Counted from the first letter of the stretch, positions 44,001-53,489 are shown. The stretch is DNA of 64,000 nucleotides from Hymenopus coronatus (GCA_030762935.1 CM060896.1:11546001-11610000), one strand, 5' to 3'. The notes: generated from the sequence alone by a model not told the origin. Made by a program: numbers and translations.

Positions 44001-45560
44001 GAAGTGAGGTTTAAAGCCCAGTTTCATATCAGAGAAGACAGTTTCACATATGTAAGAGCCACCAAATATGTAAGTGAGGTTTAAAGCCCAGTTTCATATC
44101 AGAGAAGGCAGTTTCACATATGTAAGTGCCAGCAAATATGTAAGTGAGGTTTAAAGCCTAGTTTCATAGCAGAGAAGGCAGTTTCACATATGTAAGTGCC
44201 AACAAATATGGAAGTGAGGTTTAAAGCCCAGTTTCATAGCAGAGAAGGCAGTTTCATATCAGAGAAGGCAGTTTCACATACGTAAGTGCCACCAAATATG
44301 GAAGTGAGGTTTAAAGCCCAGTTTCATATCAGAGAAGGCAGTTTCACATATGTAAGTGCTACCAAATATGGAAGTGAGGTTTAAAGCCCAGTTTCATATC
44401 AGAGAAGGCAGTTTCATATCAGAGAAGGCAGTTTCACATACGTAAGTGCCACCAAATATGGAAGTGAGGTTTAAAGCCCAGTTTCATATCAGAGAAGGCA
44501 GTTTCATATCAGGGAAGGCAGTTTCACATACGTAAGTGCCACCAAATATGGAAGTGAGGTTTAAAGCCCAGTTTCATATCAGAGAAGGCAGTTTCACATA
44601 CGTAAGTGCCACCAAATATGGAAGTGAGGTTTAAAGCCCAGTTTCATATCAGAGAAGACAGTTTCACATATGTAAGAGCCACCAAATATGTAAGTGAGGT
44701 TTAAAGCCCAGTTTCATATCAGAGAAGGCAGTTTCACATATGTAAGTGCCAGCAAATATGTAAGTGAGCTTTAAAGCCCAGTTTCATATCAGAGAAGGCA
44801 GTTTCACATATGTAAGTGCCACCAAATATGTAAGTGAGGTTTAAAGCCTAGTTTCTTAGCAGAGAAGGCAGTTTCACATATGTAAGTGCCACCAAATATG
44901 GAAGTGAGGTTTAAAGCCCAGTTTCATAGCAGAGAAGGCAGTTTCACATATGTAAGAGCCACCAAATATGTAAGTGAGGTTTAAAGCCCAGTTTCATATC
45001 AGAGAAGGCAGTTTCACATATGTAAGAGCCACCAAATATGTAAGTGAGGTTTAAAGCCCAGTTTCATATCAGAGAAGGCAGTTTCACATATGTAAGTGCC
45101 AGCAAATATGTAAGTGAGGTTTAAAGCCCAGTTTCATATCAGAGAAGGCAGTTTCACATATGTAAGAGCCACCAAATATGTAAGTGAGGTTTAAAGCCCA
45201 GTTTCATATCAGAGAAAGCAGTTTCACATATGTAAGTGCCGCCAAATATGGAAGTGAGGTTTAAAGCCCAGTTTCATATCAGAGAAGGCAGTTTCACATA
45301 TGTAAGTGCCGCCAAATATGGAAGTGAGGTTTAAAGCCCAGTTTCTAAGATGTGGAAAACGTTCCTTTGAAACGAGTTTACAAAAATCAACACCAGTTGC
45401 CTCTGCTGTTTGAAGAGATGAATCACATTGGAGCTCACACAGTTCTATCTGTAGTTCCCCGGGCTGGCCCTCTACTTAACATCTCATGGCATTGTTGAAA
45501 AGTTCCATTTGTGATGGAAACACTTCAAACTCTTGAAATCCACCAACATATTCTAAAATG
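41089..45560 (-). pseudogene. hAT transposase C-terminal remnant, split by a satellite made from its own sequence
   Basis: hAT transposases are RNase H-like enzymes whose C-terminal region holds a conserved dimerisation block. On the minus strand upstream of the array the frame reads GELQIELCELQCDSSLQ, then VSKERFPHLRNWALNLTSIF and GGTYICETAFSDM. Downstream of the array the same block is followed in frame by QLVKSKSKNRKTDSMLSLIL, then KIATSELQVDFKSL. This wording matches the conserved hAT motif (FG..Y.CE..FS.MK...SK.R..LTD) and the helix after it. With a single repeat unit the frame is continuous across the array; with the array it shifts, because the unit is 70 bp. One stop lies in the upstream part (after FNNAMRC). 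The N-terminal BED and catalytic regions are absent. Confidence 0.85.
41287..45345. repeat. 70-bp satellite array derived from hAT coding sequence
   Basis: About 52 units of 70 bp (CAGTTTCACATATGTAAGTG + CCACCAAATATGGAAGTGAG + GTTTAAAGCCCAGTTTCATA + TCAGAGAAGG) with about 20 extra 20-bp subunits (CAGTTTCATATCAGAGAAGG). On the minus strand each unit encodes, in one of the three frames, SIFGGTYICETAFSDM, the hAT dimerisation motif. Subfamilies occupy zones: GAGCCGCC units at left and centre, and TACGTAAGTG and ATATGTAAGTGAGG units toward the right. A 480-bp block (six 70-bp and three 20-bp units) is duplicated around 41646-42125 and 42126-42605. Confidence 0.97.
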
Positions 45561-45629
45561 AGATGTGTTCAGGAAGTTATAAAAACCAATAAATCATACA
45601 CTTATTCGCGGACCGCCGTTGTTCTAAAC

Positions 45630-45710
45630 CTTACTAATAAAGCTGCATTAGCAGAATGTACTTATTACACAGTTCCTTATAAGTAGAAGGAAAGTAAAGG
45701 AATGCGCTAT
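45630..45710 (+). mobile_element. PE repeat copy, segment 2
   Basis: Continues the copy of 40893 after the hAT element: GCATTAGCAGAATGTACTTA and CTTATAAGTAGAAGGAAAGT. It is interrupted again by a short retroposon. Confidence 0.8.
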
Positions 45711-45923
45711 AAAATGGAAATGTCTTTAACTGCTGTGGTTCTCTGCGTCCCACTCTATACTGGGCGTGAAACACCGGTCTAATTAATTTTGCTCAGAGGC
45801 ATCTTGTCAGGCTTGAAGTTCTTTTACGTGCCGTAAATCTACGACACGGGCCCAACAGCTTTACTTCCCTTCCGAAGGAACCTATGTTAAGGATTTTTAC
45901 ACCCATCGTCCTCCGCCGGGTTT
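45711..45923. mobile_element. Short retroposon (SINE-like, family S4) with 10-bp TSD
   Basis: A 213-bp insertion flanked by perfect AATGCGCTAT repeats (45701-45710 and 45924-45933). It contains TTTTACGTGCCGTAAATCTA, CGACACGGGCCCAACAGC and CTTCCCTTCCGAAGGAACC. No RNA polymerase III boxes were recognised, so it could be a 5'-truncated SINE; orientation is uncertain. Confidence 0.75.
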
Positions 45924-46121
45924 AATGCGCTATGCTAAATTGATTGTCAAATGTTTTAAAAGCTATCGTTATGGGATTGTCATTGCAATTCGCTTCTTTC
46001 CTTGACCAGAAGTAGAACAAAAGAAATAGGAACACTTCCTGTCTCAGAAAAGTAAAAAATAAATAAATAAAAAAAAAACGTAAAGGACAAAAATTGTGCG
46101 TTTTGAGGAGATTACATTTCT
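45924..46121 (+). mobile_element. PE repeat copy, segment 3
   Basis: Continues segment 2: GTCAAATGTTTTAAAAGCTA, ATTGTCATTGCAATTCGCTT and TGCGTTTTGAGGAGATTACA. It is then split by a reverse PE copy at 46122. Confidence 0.82.
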
Positions 46122-46263
46122 ACTTTTTCTATACGTACTAAGTACATAGTGTATAGAGAAGGTATTGCACGCCACCCAAAAATTCAATACCGAGATTTCA
46201 ACGGAAATATATGTTTTAGGGTCCCCTGTATCAAAAAAAAAAAAAAGCATTTTCACAAAAAGG

Positions 46264-46300
<37 letters not shown>
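46122..46300 (-). mobile_element. Nested PE repeat copy, part 1
   Basis: Starts with ACTTTTTCTATACGTACTAA and runs to a (GT)n tract of about 17 dinucleotides (46267-46300), where an S1 SINE is inserted. It continues at 46545. Confidence 0.88.
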
Positions 46301-46303
<3 letters not shown>

Positions 46304-46544
46304 TTTTTTTAGTAGTGTTTAACGCCCGCTTTAACTACTTATGGCACTACAGGCGGTGACACTGGTGATACATGAATGATGATGGAGCACCGGTGGAATG
46401 CGATGGTGGGGGAAACCGGAGTACACGGAGAAAACCTGCCCCTGCGCCGCTTTGTCCACCACAAATCTCACATGCGGTCGCTTGGGATTGAACCCCGGCC
46501 GTCTTGAGAGGCAAGTGGTCTAACCACTCGGCCACGGCGCGGCC
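46301..46544 (-). mobile_element. SINE family S1, full length, inside the (GT)n tract of a PE copy
   Basis: Reverse complement of the SINE at 7958: poly(T), AGTGTTTAACGCCCGC, GGAGCACCGGTGGAATGCG, B box GGGATTGAACCCC and A-box region CTAACCACTCGGCCACG. It is flanked by TGTG-rich sequence on both sides, so the TSD cannot be separated from the microsatellite. Confidence 0.92.
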
Positions 46545-47190
46545 TGTGTTTGTGTGTGAACACGATAACTCAAAAACGAAAAGTCGGTAAAATACCAAAC
46601 TTGGTATTTAAGTTTAGTATCTTCCAGGGATGCGACACGAAGATTTTGAAAAAAATCCCCCCACCCCAAAGTGCCCTTTACATGGAACATTTTTCGAAAA
46701 TGTTGATTTTCTTAAAAATGGCTCTTAACGATTTTGATTAAAATGTGTATACTAAAGATATTTACCTGACAATTTTGAATTTTCTGGGAATAGCCTCTGA
46801 AGACTACTTTATTCTGGATGAACTTTACGGCATTTTGAATAACTGCTAAACCGTATGAGATGGACAAAAACTTACTCCATGAAAAATGTAGAGCACGTTA
46901 AAACACCAATTTATGTTATATACATTTTTTTCGTGGAGTCATTGTTTTTGAGCCATTCCTTGTTTTTGGTTTCTGCTATACTTATACTTTTCTCATATAG
47001 GAATTTGTCAGCTGCTTCCGTGACATAGCAGCCAGCAAGGAACAAAGCAAACATAGCAACAAGGAACCAAGTAATAAGACTATTTCTGCTATTTTAGTCT
47101 GATTAACATGAAGTAAATAGAAGTATAAGTTTTTTAAGAGTAATTTGTTGCAGAGATGTAGAGAAAGTCATGTGAATGGTACACATCAGA
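46545..47190 (-). mobile_element. Nested PE repeat copy, part 2
   Basis: Continues 46122-46300 after the SINE, from TGTGTTTGTGTGTGAACACG to GGTACACATCAGA. At 47191 the forward host copy resumes with a T-run and CTGTAGTAATTTTTTGTC. Confidence 0.88.
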
Positions 47191-47481
47191 TTTTTTTCTG
47201 TAGTAATTTTTTGTCTATCTCTTACGGTTTAACAGTTACGCAAAATTCTGCAAAATTCCTGCACAATAAAGACGTCTTCAGAGGTTATTCCCAGAAAATT
47301 CAAGATATACATTTTATTTGGGGTGTAAATATACTTAATATGCGGTATTTTAATCATAAGTTAGAGGTATTTTTGAGAAAATCAAAATTTTCTAAACTTT
47401 TTCCACGTAAAGGATAGTTTGTGGTGGAGGAACTTTCTTGAAAATCTTCGTGTCGCATCCTTAGAAGATACCGTTTAATAT
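47191..47481 (+). mobile_element. PE repeat copy, segment 4
   Basis: Resumes the forward host copy: TTTTTTGTCTATCTCTTACG through TTAGAAGATACCGTTTAATA. It is split again by an S2 SINE. Confidence 0.85.
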
Positions 47482-47737
47482 TTTTTTTTTTGTTTTTTTT
47501 TGTTTTTTAGTTTAACGTAGTTTAACCCGGTTGGTCATATCGGACAATGAATGAAATTGCTGAAATGAGACTCAAATGATCTCGGGGTCCATGGAGCTTA
47601 AAGTTGCTGGATATTCGTCTTTTCAGGCTAAGGGAAAACCGCGAAAAAAACCTTATCCTGGTAACTCACCCCCCTAAGCGAGATTCGAACTCATGAATAT
47701 GAGGCCGACACGCTGCCACCACACTACCCAGGCGGGC
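47482..47737 (-). mobile_element. SINE family S2, full length, with TSD
   Basis: Poly(T) tail at left, body GGTCATATCGGACAATGAAT, head ending in CACTACCCAGGCGGGC. It is flanked by GTTTAATATT (47473-47482) and GTTTGATATT (47740-47749), a 10-bp duplication with one mismatch. It is inserted in the forward PE host copy. Confidence 0.9.
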
Positions 47738-47943
47738 TTGTTTGATATTTAACGGAATTTTCGTTCTTGACCACAGACACAGGCACATAGACTCAACGGA
47801 CCTTTTTCTAAAAATTGCTTTTTCGGACTCAGGGAACCTCAAAATATATATTTCCGGTGAAATCTTGACATCGAAATTTTGGGTGGAATACAATGCCTTC
47901 TCTATCCAGTATGTACATTGTACATAGGGGGCTAGGGAAAGCA
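47738..47943 (+). mobile_element. PE repeat copy, segment 5 (3' end)
   Basis: Final part of the host copy begun at 40893, ending in a diverged terminal palindrome (GTATGTACATTGTACATAGG then GGGCTAGGGAAAG). Confidence 0.82.
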
Positions 47944-48017
47944 AGAAACGTTATCCTGGTAACTCACCGTAAGCGAGATTCGAACTCGTGACCTGTTGAA
48001 TGTGAGGCAGACACGCC
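47944..48017 (-). mobile_element. SINE family S2, head-only fragment
   Basis: Contains the tRNA-like part only: GTTATCCTGGTAACTCACCG, GAGATTCGAACTCGTGACC and GTGAGGCAGACACGCC. Confidence 0.7.
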
Positions 48018-48054
48018 TCATTGCTTTGTTGCAAGTTTTGTCGCTTGTGTTGTT

Positions 48055-48860
48055 ACTTTCTCTACACGTACAATGCACATAGTGTATAGAGAAGGTATTG
48101 TATTGCACCCAAAAATTCGATACCGAGGTTTCACCGGAAATACGTGTTTTGGGCCCCCCTGAATAAAAAAAAGTTTTTGGAAAAAGGTCCGTGTGTGTGT
48201 GTGTCTGTGGACAGCATAGCTCAAAAAGGCAACGTCCGTTAAATACCAAACTTGGTATTTCAGTTTGGTATCTTCCAAGGATGCGACACGAAGATTTTCA
48301 AGAAAATTCCCCTTCCCCCAACTACCTTTTACATGGAACTTTTTTCGAAAATTTTGATTTTGTCAAAAATAGCTCTAACAATTTTGATTAAAATATCATA
48401 TATTAAAAATATTTAAGTGAAAAATAAAATGTATATCTTGAATTTTCTGGGAATAGCCTCTAAAGACTGCTTTATTCTGGATGAATTTTACGGAATTTTG
48501 CATAACTGGTAAACCGTAAGAGATGGATAAAAAGTTACCACACAAAAAATGTAGCGCACATTAAAACACTTAATTTATGCCATGTACATTTTTTTCGTGG
48601 AGCTGATCTTTTTGAGATATTTCTTGTTTTTGGTTTCAGCTTTGAAAAACTTATACTTTTTTCATACAGGAATTAGTAAACTGCTGTCCATACAAACAAA
48701 GGAATTTCAGTCACATAGCAACCAGCTTTTGACTATCACTTTAACCTATGGTACTCTTTTATTTCGGTTCTACTTACAAGGAAGCAAGTAATAAGACTAT
48801 TTCTGATTTTTTTCCCCCTCAATTAGCATGAAGTAAACAGGAGCATAAGCTTTTTATTAT
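48055..48860 (-). mobile_element. PE repeat copy, 5' terminus missing
   Basis: Reverse copy from ACTTTCTCTACACGTACAAT to GAGCATAAGCTTTTTATTAT, truncated about 60 bp before the usual end. Confidence 0.9.
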
Positions 48861-49389
48861 GTTTATATCCAAACATTGGCCAATAAAACAGGTTTTCGAA
48901 AATCATTCCTCTGATGTTGGTTTTACAATGCATGATTCAACTTATTCCCTAAAGAGGAAAGTTTAGCAAGGGATGAATGAATGAAGCAATACTATTTCTG
49001 CTCGCAACGAGCCACGCCACACGACGAGAAGAGCAGTAGATGAAATTGGATTCCAGTACGAAGAGACGGAATGTCTGCAGGCAGCGAGGAAACAATAGTT
49101 CCCGGACATAATAATGTCTTATTGCTTGGTGACTTCTCCGTTTCCTTCGCGAGATCACATTCATGCTGGTCATTCCCATTTCGGCTTTCATTAAACATTT
49201 TACACTCTAGGATGGTCCGTACCTGACACTACTACCATAGACTCCTATGTACCAACAGATAAACCCTTAGAAAATCCAAGAAATTACACTCGTACCATCG
49301 ACAAAAGTTTGTATTTAGTAACCGTCGTCTCTTACTAGACGGCACTTAAAGTGTCGGCTATATCCATCACGTAGTTTCGTTGCCTTAGG
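48861..49389. other. Unassigned sequence, probably including the mariner 5' end
   Basis: No recognisable gene. The two overlapping minus-strand frames at 48949-49198 have no family resemblance that could be recognised. The 5' TIR of the mariner at 49390 was looked for here and not found. Confidence 0.35.
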
Positions 49390-50691
49390 CGATTGAATCA
49401 ACAATCTTGTGCTTCTTTAGAAAGATGTAAAGAAAACGAGTTTCGTGTGGTGATCAAACAATTCTATTTAAAATACTTACCGAAAGAGATACAAGTCAAG
49501 TTGGATGAAGCTAATGTCGCATCTGCTCCTGCGTTTGCAACAATTTACAATTGGATAAACGAATTTAAACGTGGCCATACATCCACAAATGAAGTGACTT
49601 CCTCAGATATTATTGACAAAATCCAGGATATGGTTTGGAGTGATCGACGAATCAAAGTTCGCAAAATAGTAGAGTCCACAGACTTATCACAAAGTACAGT
49701 GTTCTCAATTTTGCACCAAAAATTAGGTCGGACAAAGGTCTCGGCAAGATCGGTGCTTCGTTTGCTCTGAATGGAGAATAAACACAATCGTGTGATCGAT
49801 TCGGAAGCTGGTTTGGCACTTTTCTGCGTCGATACATAACTGTGGATGAAACATGCCTATTTCGGAGGAAGTCACTTCTACTGGACGTCCGGAACGATGT
49901 CCATCATTTGTGGATGTACGGCCACGTTTTAATTCATTCGTCCAATTGTAAGCTATTGCAAACGCAGGAGCAGTTGCGCCATGAACTTATTCCAACTCTG
50001 TTTTTCTCTCTTTCGGTGTTAAGACTTATAAGTAGGTGTTTCATCACCGCACGAAACTCGTTTTTTACCATCTTTCAGTACTACACTCAAGAGACAAAAG
50101 TACAGTCCAAACAGTGGCTTTTTAAAGGCGATCCAGCTCCGAAGAAGGCAAAGGTAGTGAGTGAGTGATCTGCAGACAAGGTGATGGCTCGTTTTTTTTT
50201 CTTTTTCTTTTTTTTTTCTTTCTTTTTTTTTTTGGGGATGCACGTGGAATCATCTTAATTGATTGCTTACAGAAAGGACGAACGACAAATGGAGAGTATT
50301 ATGCATCGTTATTGCTCCGGATGAACGGACAAATCAAGAAAAAACGCCCTCGGCATGCAAAGAAAAATATTCTCTTCCATCAAGACAGTGCAAGACTGAA
50401 CACCTGCGCAGTTTCGATAGTGAAAATTGTAGAATTACGGTTCGAATTATTACAACATCCACCGTATTCAGCAGATTTGACCCCCCATGACTTCCTTTTT
50501 ATTCCCAAACTTGAAAAAGTGGCTCGGCGAAAAATGAATCACGTCTAACGAAGAGGTCATCTCCGAAACAGATGCCTATTTTGAGGATCTTCCAAAATCC
50601 TACTTTTTGGAACGCTTAAAACAGTTGGAGAAAACGCTGGGAAAAGTGTATCGAGCTAAAAGGAGATTATGTTGAAAATATTTTATATATA
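49390..50691 (+). mobile_element. Rearranged mariner relic, left part, host of a DD41D element
   Basis: Plus-strand mariner coding sequence with an internal inverted duplication: 49920-50100 is the reverse complement of 49417-49566 (for example CTCCTGCGTTTGCAA in both). A pyrimidine run lies at 50191-50236. The 3' end (AAGAACTTATTGAACGCCCC then TCGTA) is found at 52210-52234, on the other side of the nested element. Confidence 0.8.
49394..50640 (+). pseudogene. Mariner (DD34D) transposase pseudogene
   Basis: The N-terminal 125 residues (49393-49770) are open and show a helix-turn-helix region: FRVVIKQFYLKYLPKEIQVK, then ATIYNWINEFKRGHTS and LSQSTVFSILHQKLGRTKVS. The segment 49771-50170 is scrambled by an inverted copy of the N-terminal part, removing the first acidic residue. 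The C-terminal half (50250-50548) keeps FHQDSARLNTCAVSIVKIVE and PPYSADLTPHDFLF, with 34 residues between the two acidic positions as in DD34D mariners; the usual HDNA is QDSA here. A stop follows MNHV. Non-functional. Confidence 0.88.
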
Positions 50692-52169
50692 CAGGATGTT
50701 TCAAAAATACGGGGCATAATTTCAGGTATGTATTTCCCACATGTAGACAATCAAATTAGTTCATTATAACATGTGTCCGGAAATGCTTCATTTCCGAGTT
50801 ATGGCCTGCACAACATTGAAATTCACTGGAACGTTTTTCTTTCCGCAGGTTGTTGCCATTACAGAAGATGTTCAAAATGTCCACCTCCTGCTTGAATACA
50901 GACCTCATATCGATGTCTCATTGACCTGCGAACACGATCCCAAACTCCAGGAGTATTGCGTATGTCCTCACAACTTGCCACAATTCGATTCCGAAGGGAT
51001 TCCAAATCCGGCACCGGAGACGAATAAACCAATGATTTTAAATGGCCCCACAAGTAGAAATCGAGAGGGTTCAGATCAGGTGAGCGTGGAGGCCAAGCAA
51101 TTGGGCCACCTCTACCTATCCATCGATCAGGAAACCTTCGATCCAAGTACCGGTGAGCCGTAAGACTAAAGTGTGGAGGAGTGCCATCATGCAAGAAGTG
51201 AATGTGTTAATGATTGATCAGTGGAGTGTCTTCGAAAACGTCAGGTATGGTGTTTTCCAGGAAGTTTGTGTACGCCTGCCCCGTAAGTCTATTTACAAGC
51301 ACATGGGGTCCAACTAATCGATCACCAATGATACCGGCCCACATGTTGAGGGAGAACCGCACCTGGTGATGGGATACAACAGTTGCACGTGGGTTTTCGT
51401 GTGACCATACATGCTGATTGTGGAAATTTCTTATGCCATCTCTTGTGAACTGTGCTTCGTCTGTAAATAATACGACGGCAGAAAAGTTCGGATTTACACC
51501 ACACTGCTGCAAGAACCACTGACAGAACCTAACTCGTGCAGGGTAATCTGCTGGTGACAGGGCTTGTACACGTTGCAAATGATAAGGATACAATTGATAC
51601 TCGTTCAACAGTCTCCAGACAGCCGTATGAGGAACATTGACTTGCAACGCTAACCGTCGTGTGCTGATAGAAGGAGTCCTGTCCACAGCCTCCAGAATCT
51701 CGTCCTTCACTTCTGCAGTTGTAGATCTTGGTCGTCCCCTTCCCAAACCAGGAGAGGTGAATGTTCCATACTCGCACAGACGGGAATGGAGGCGTACAAA
51801 TGTCTTCCGATCTGGACATTGTCGCTGTGGGTACCTCTCCTGGTACAAACGACGAGCCAGCGCAGCATTGCCGTCCGCCTTACCGTACATGAAGTGTATC
51901 TCTGCCAGCTCTTGATTTGAATACATGTCGCACAGTCTTAACGCCTAAAGAACACTGAATGTAACCTTCCTCAGAATGAACTATCAGAGCGCCTTCCTAA
52001 TGTCTCCTTTGACGGCAAAGACCTGCGGAAAGAAAAACGTTCCAGTGAATTTCAATGTTGTAAAGGCCATAACTCGGAAATGAAGCATTTCCGGACATGA
52101 GCTATTTTGATTGTCTTCGTGTGGGAAATACATACCTCAAATTATGCCCCGTATTTTTGAAACATCCCA
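50692..52169 (-). mobile_element. DD41D Tc1/mariner-type transposon, nearly intact
   Basis: A 1,478-bp element with long terminal inverted repeats (about 130-160 bp): left ACAGGATGTTTCAAAAATAC and GGGGCATAATTTCAGGTATG, right end the complement. It is bounded by TA at 50690-50691 and 52170-52171. Removal rejoins ...ATTTTATATATA with TATATACCAAAAAAAATG of the host mariner 3' end. The two TIRs are very similar, and the transposase is broken by only one visible stop, so this is among the youngest elements in the window. Confidence 0.92.
50859..51926 (-). pseudogene. DD41D transposase with a single in-frame stop
   Basis: About 355 codons in one frame from ATG at 51926, broken only by TAA at 51207-51209 (codon 240). 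An N-terminal helix-turn-helix pair lies at residues 1-115 (MYSNQELAEIHFMYGKADGN at the start, GRGRPRS linker at about 62-68, ISTRRLALQVNVPHTAVWRL as the second helix-turn-helix). Catalytic residues: D156 in VLFTDEAQF, D247 in LHDGTPPHFS and D289 in SPDLNPLDFYLW. Forty-one residues separate the last two, defining the DD41D group of the IS630/Tc1/mariner superfamily. The length is typical. A suppressed stop or recent inactivation is possible; the stop lies between the first and second catalytic residues, so the short product would lack them. Confidence 0.92.
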
Positions 52170-52171
52170 TA

Positions 52172-52234
52172 TATATATACCAAAAAAAATGTTTTTCTGT
52201 CTTTTTCTAAGAACTTATTGAACGCCCCTCGTAG
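52172..52234 (+). mobile_element. Mariner relic, right part (3' end and TIR)
   Basis: Continuation of the mariner at 49390, ending TTCTAAGAACTTATTGAACG + CCCCTCGTA, a common mariner terminus. Confidence 0.8.
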
Positions 52235-52388
52235 TTCTTTATGAATAGGAATAGAAAACCTCATTCGTGTACATCTATTCTGTAACAAAGCATATGCGCC
52301 GACTTATGGGGCCAGACACTTTCTGAGATTGGCATTACGATTTAACTGACATCCGCACCCCAAAAGTTCAGCTCATTAAACAAAAAAA
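52235..52388. other. Unassigned sequence
   Basis: Nothing recognised. Confidence 0.35.
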
Positions 52389-52515
52389 TCTCACGTGTTC
52401 CATTCATGCGACTTTCTCTACCTGTTCTGCAAAGTTATTCTGATAAAAAGTATTCTTTTGTGTACATCATGCTAATCGAGATAAACATTATTTCTTACTT
52501 CTTGCAAGTCCATCT
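52389..52515 (+). mobile_element. PE repeat fragment (5' end only)
   Basis: From TCTCACGTGTTCCATTCATG through CATGCTAATCGAGATAAACA; lost afterwards. Confidence 0.75.
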
Positions 52516-52611
52516 GTATGAAAACTGGGATCTTAAGGCCAGCATATTAGCAATGCTTAAACATTTTACTGTCGCAATTCCACAGAAATAGAAGGAGTAG
52601 ATAGGAAATAC

Positions 52612-53418
52612 CCTATCCTTATGCATTGTGGTTGGTGAAGCGCGTTTTTGCCAAGCCGCCATATTTTGATTCTACACTTCTGAAATGAGTACGGGTTTTG
52701 TGGGTCAAATTTGCACCCTAAAATAATATGCTGTAGTTTAAATGTCAATGTAACAGTACATTTGGACTGTAGGTTTCAAACCACCATAATGCTGAATGCG
52801 TATGTTGTGTTTGGTTGTACTTTCTCGAATAGCAGAAACAAAAACAAGGGAAATGTTTTTCAATACATAGGTATTTAAGTGGTTTTTCGGTGGTATACTC
52901 AGTGAAATATGTTATACATCATTTAGCAACTATCGTGAGAAATAATGACTATCAAATTATGTGCTTATGATACCAGAATATGAGAATAGAGGGCATGTTC
53001 CTCGGACTCGGTATGTAATACATGCAGACCACAGTGAAAGTCATAATCTTTGGGATAATATCTTATACTTGTCACCTTTTCGTCCCCCCTTTTGATGTGT
53101 ACTGATTAATATTCAGTTTTAGACCAAAAAATTAGAACAAAATTAAGTTATGACCTTGCCGTGATGTTAACTGTCATAACATCATTTTATCAATAACTTC
53201 TGAAGGTCGAAAAATGTGATTGTATTAAATATTCCTTTAACTAGAGCTCTCTCCCCTTCCATTGTCCTTTTGTTTTTTACTTCAAAAACTTGGAAAAACA
53301 ATTAATTTGGCAGATGTTACGTATGGGGTTTATGATAGTGTGTAGGATCACAAGATGACGGCTGGTCACAAAATGAGCTTCAGCAAAACACAAGGCATTT
53401 CCATCCTGTACGCAATTC
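52612..53418 (+). mobile_element. THAP-associated TIR DNA element
   Basis: Imperfect terminal inverted repeats of about 65 bp: left GAAGCGCGTTTTTGCCAAGC and CGCCATATTTTGATTCTACA; right, read inward, GAAGCTCATTTTGTGACCAG and CCGTCATCTTGTGATCCTAC. The interior matches the truncated copy at 38994-39503. It encodes a short THAP-like frame near the left end. P-element-like transposons combine THAP domains with TIRs, but no transposase core is present, so the class is inferred. Confidence 0.65.
52789..52878 (+). pseudogene. THAP-like zinc-finger N-terminal remnant
   Basis: The 29-codon frame from ATG reads MLNAYVVFGCTFSNSRNKNK then GNVFQYIGI and a stop. The pattern of aromatic/hydrophobic residues, FGC, N-rich loop and K-G-x-x-F resembles the start of THAP DNA-binding domains, but the first zinc-binding cysteine appears as valine and the rest of the domain is absent. 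It may be chance; the position inside a TIR element supports it. Confidence 0.4.
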
Positions 53419-53489
53419 CCTTTCTATCCACAATTATATGTGGCATACAACTGTTTCTGCAAAGATTTATTCCGATTAAATAAGGTTTC

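Larger units (their letters stand above)
40974..45621 (-). mobile_element. hAT transposon relic carrying a 4-kb satellite
   Basis: Left end CAGTGATGGCCAACT; right end, read inward, CAACGGCGGTCCGCG. The two termini agree at 6 of 11 positions and every difference is a transition. They are flanked by an 8-bp target duplication with one mismatch (TTCAAAAC at 40966-40973, TTCTAAAC at 45622-45629), the length expected for hAT elements. Inside, the minus strand carries only the C-terminal part of the transposase, split by the satellite at 41287-45345. The element is inserted in the PE copy starting at 40893. Confidence 0.85.

Noticed and set aside
41287..45345. Array resembling CRISPR repeats and spacers
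   Set aside because: The units are contiguous with no unique spacers, lie in a eukaryotic hAT element, and their origin is explained by transposase coding sequence.
48949..49198. Two overlapping minus-strand frames of 68 and 80 codons
   Set aside because: No recognisable motif, and overlapping frames on one strand are common by chance in such sequence.
50191..50243. Pyrimidine-rich tract as a polypyrimidine/splice signal
   Set aside because: It lies within a scrambled mariner pseudogene with no exon structure.
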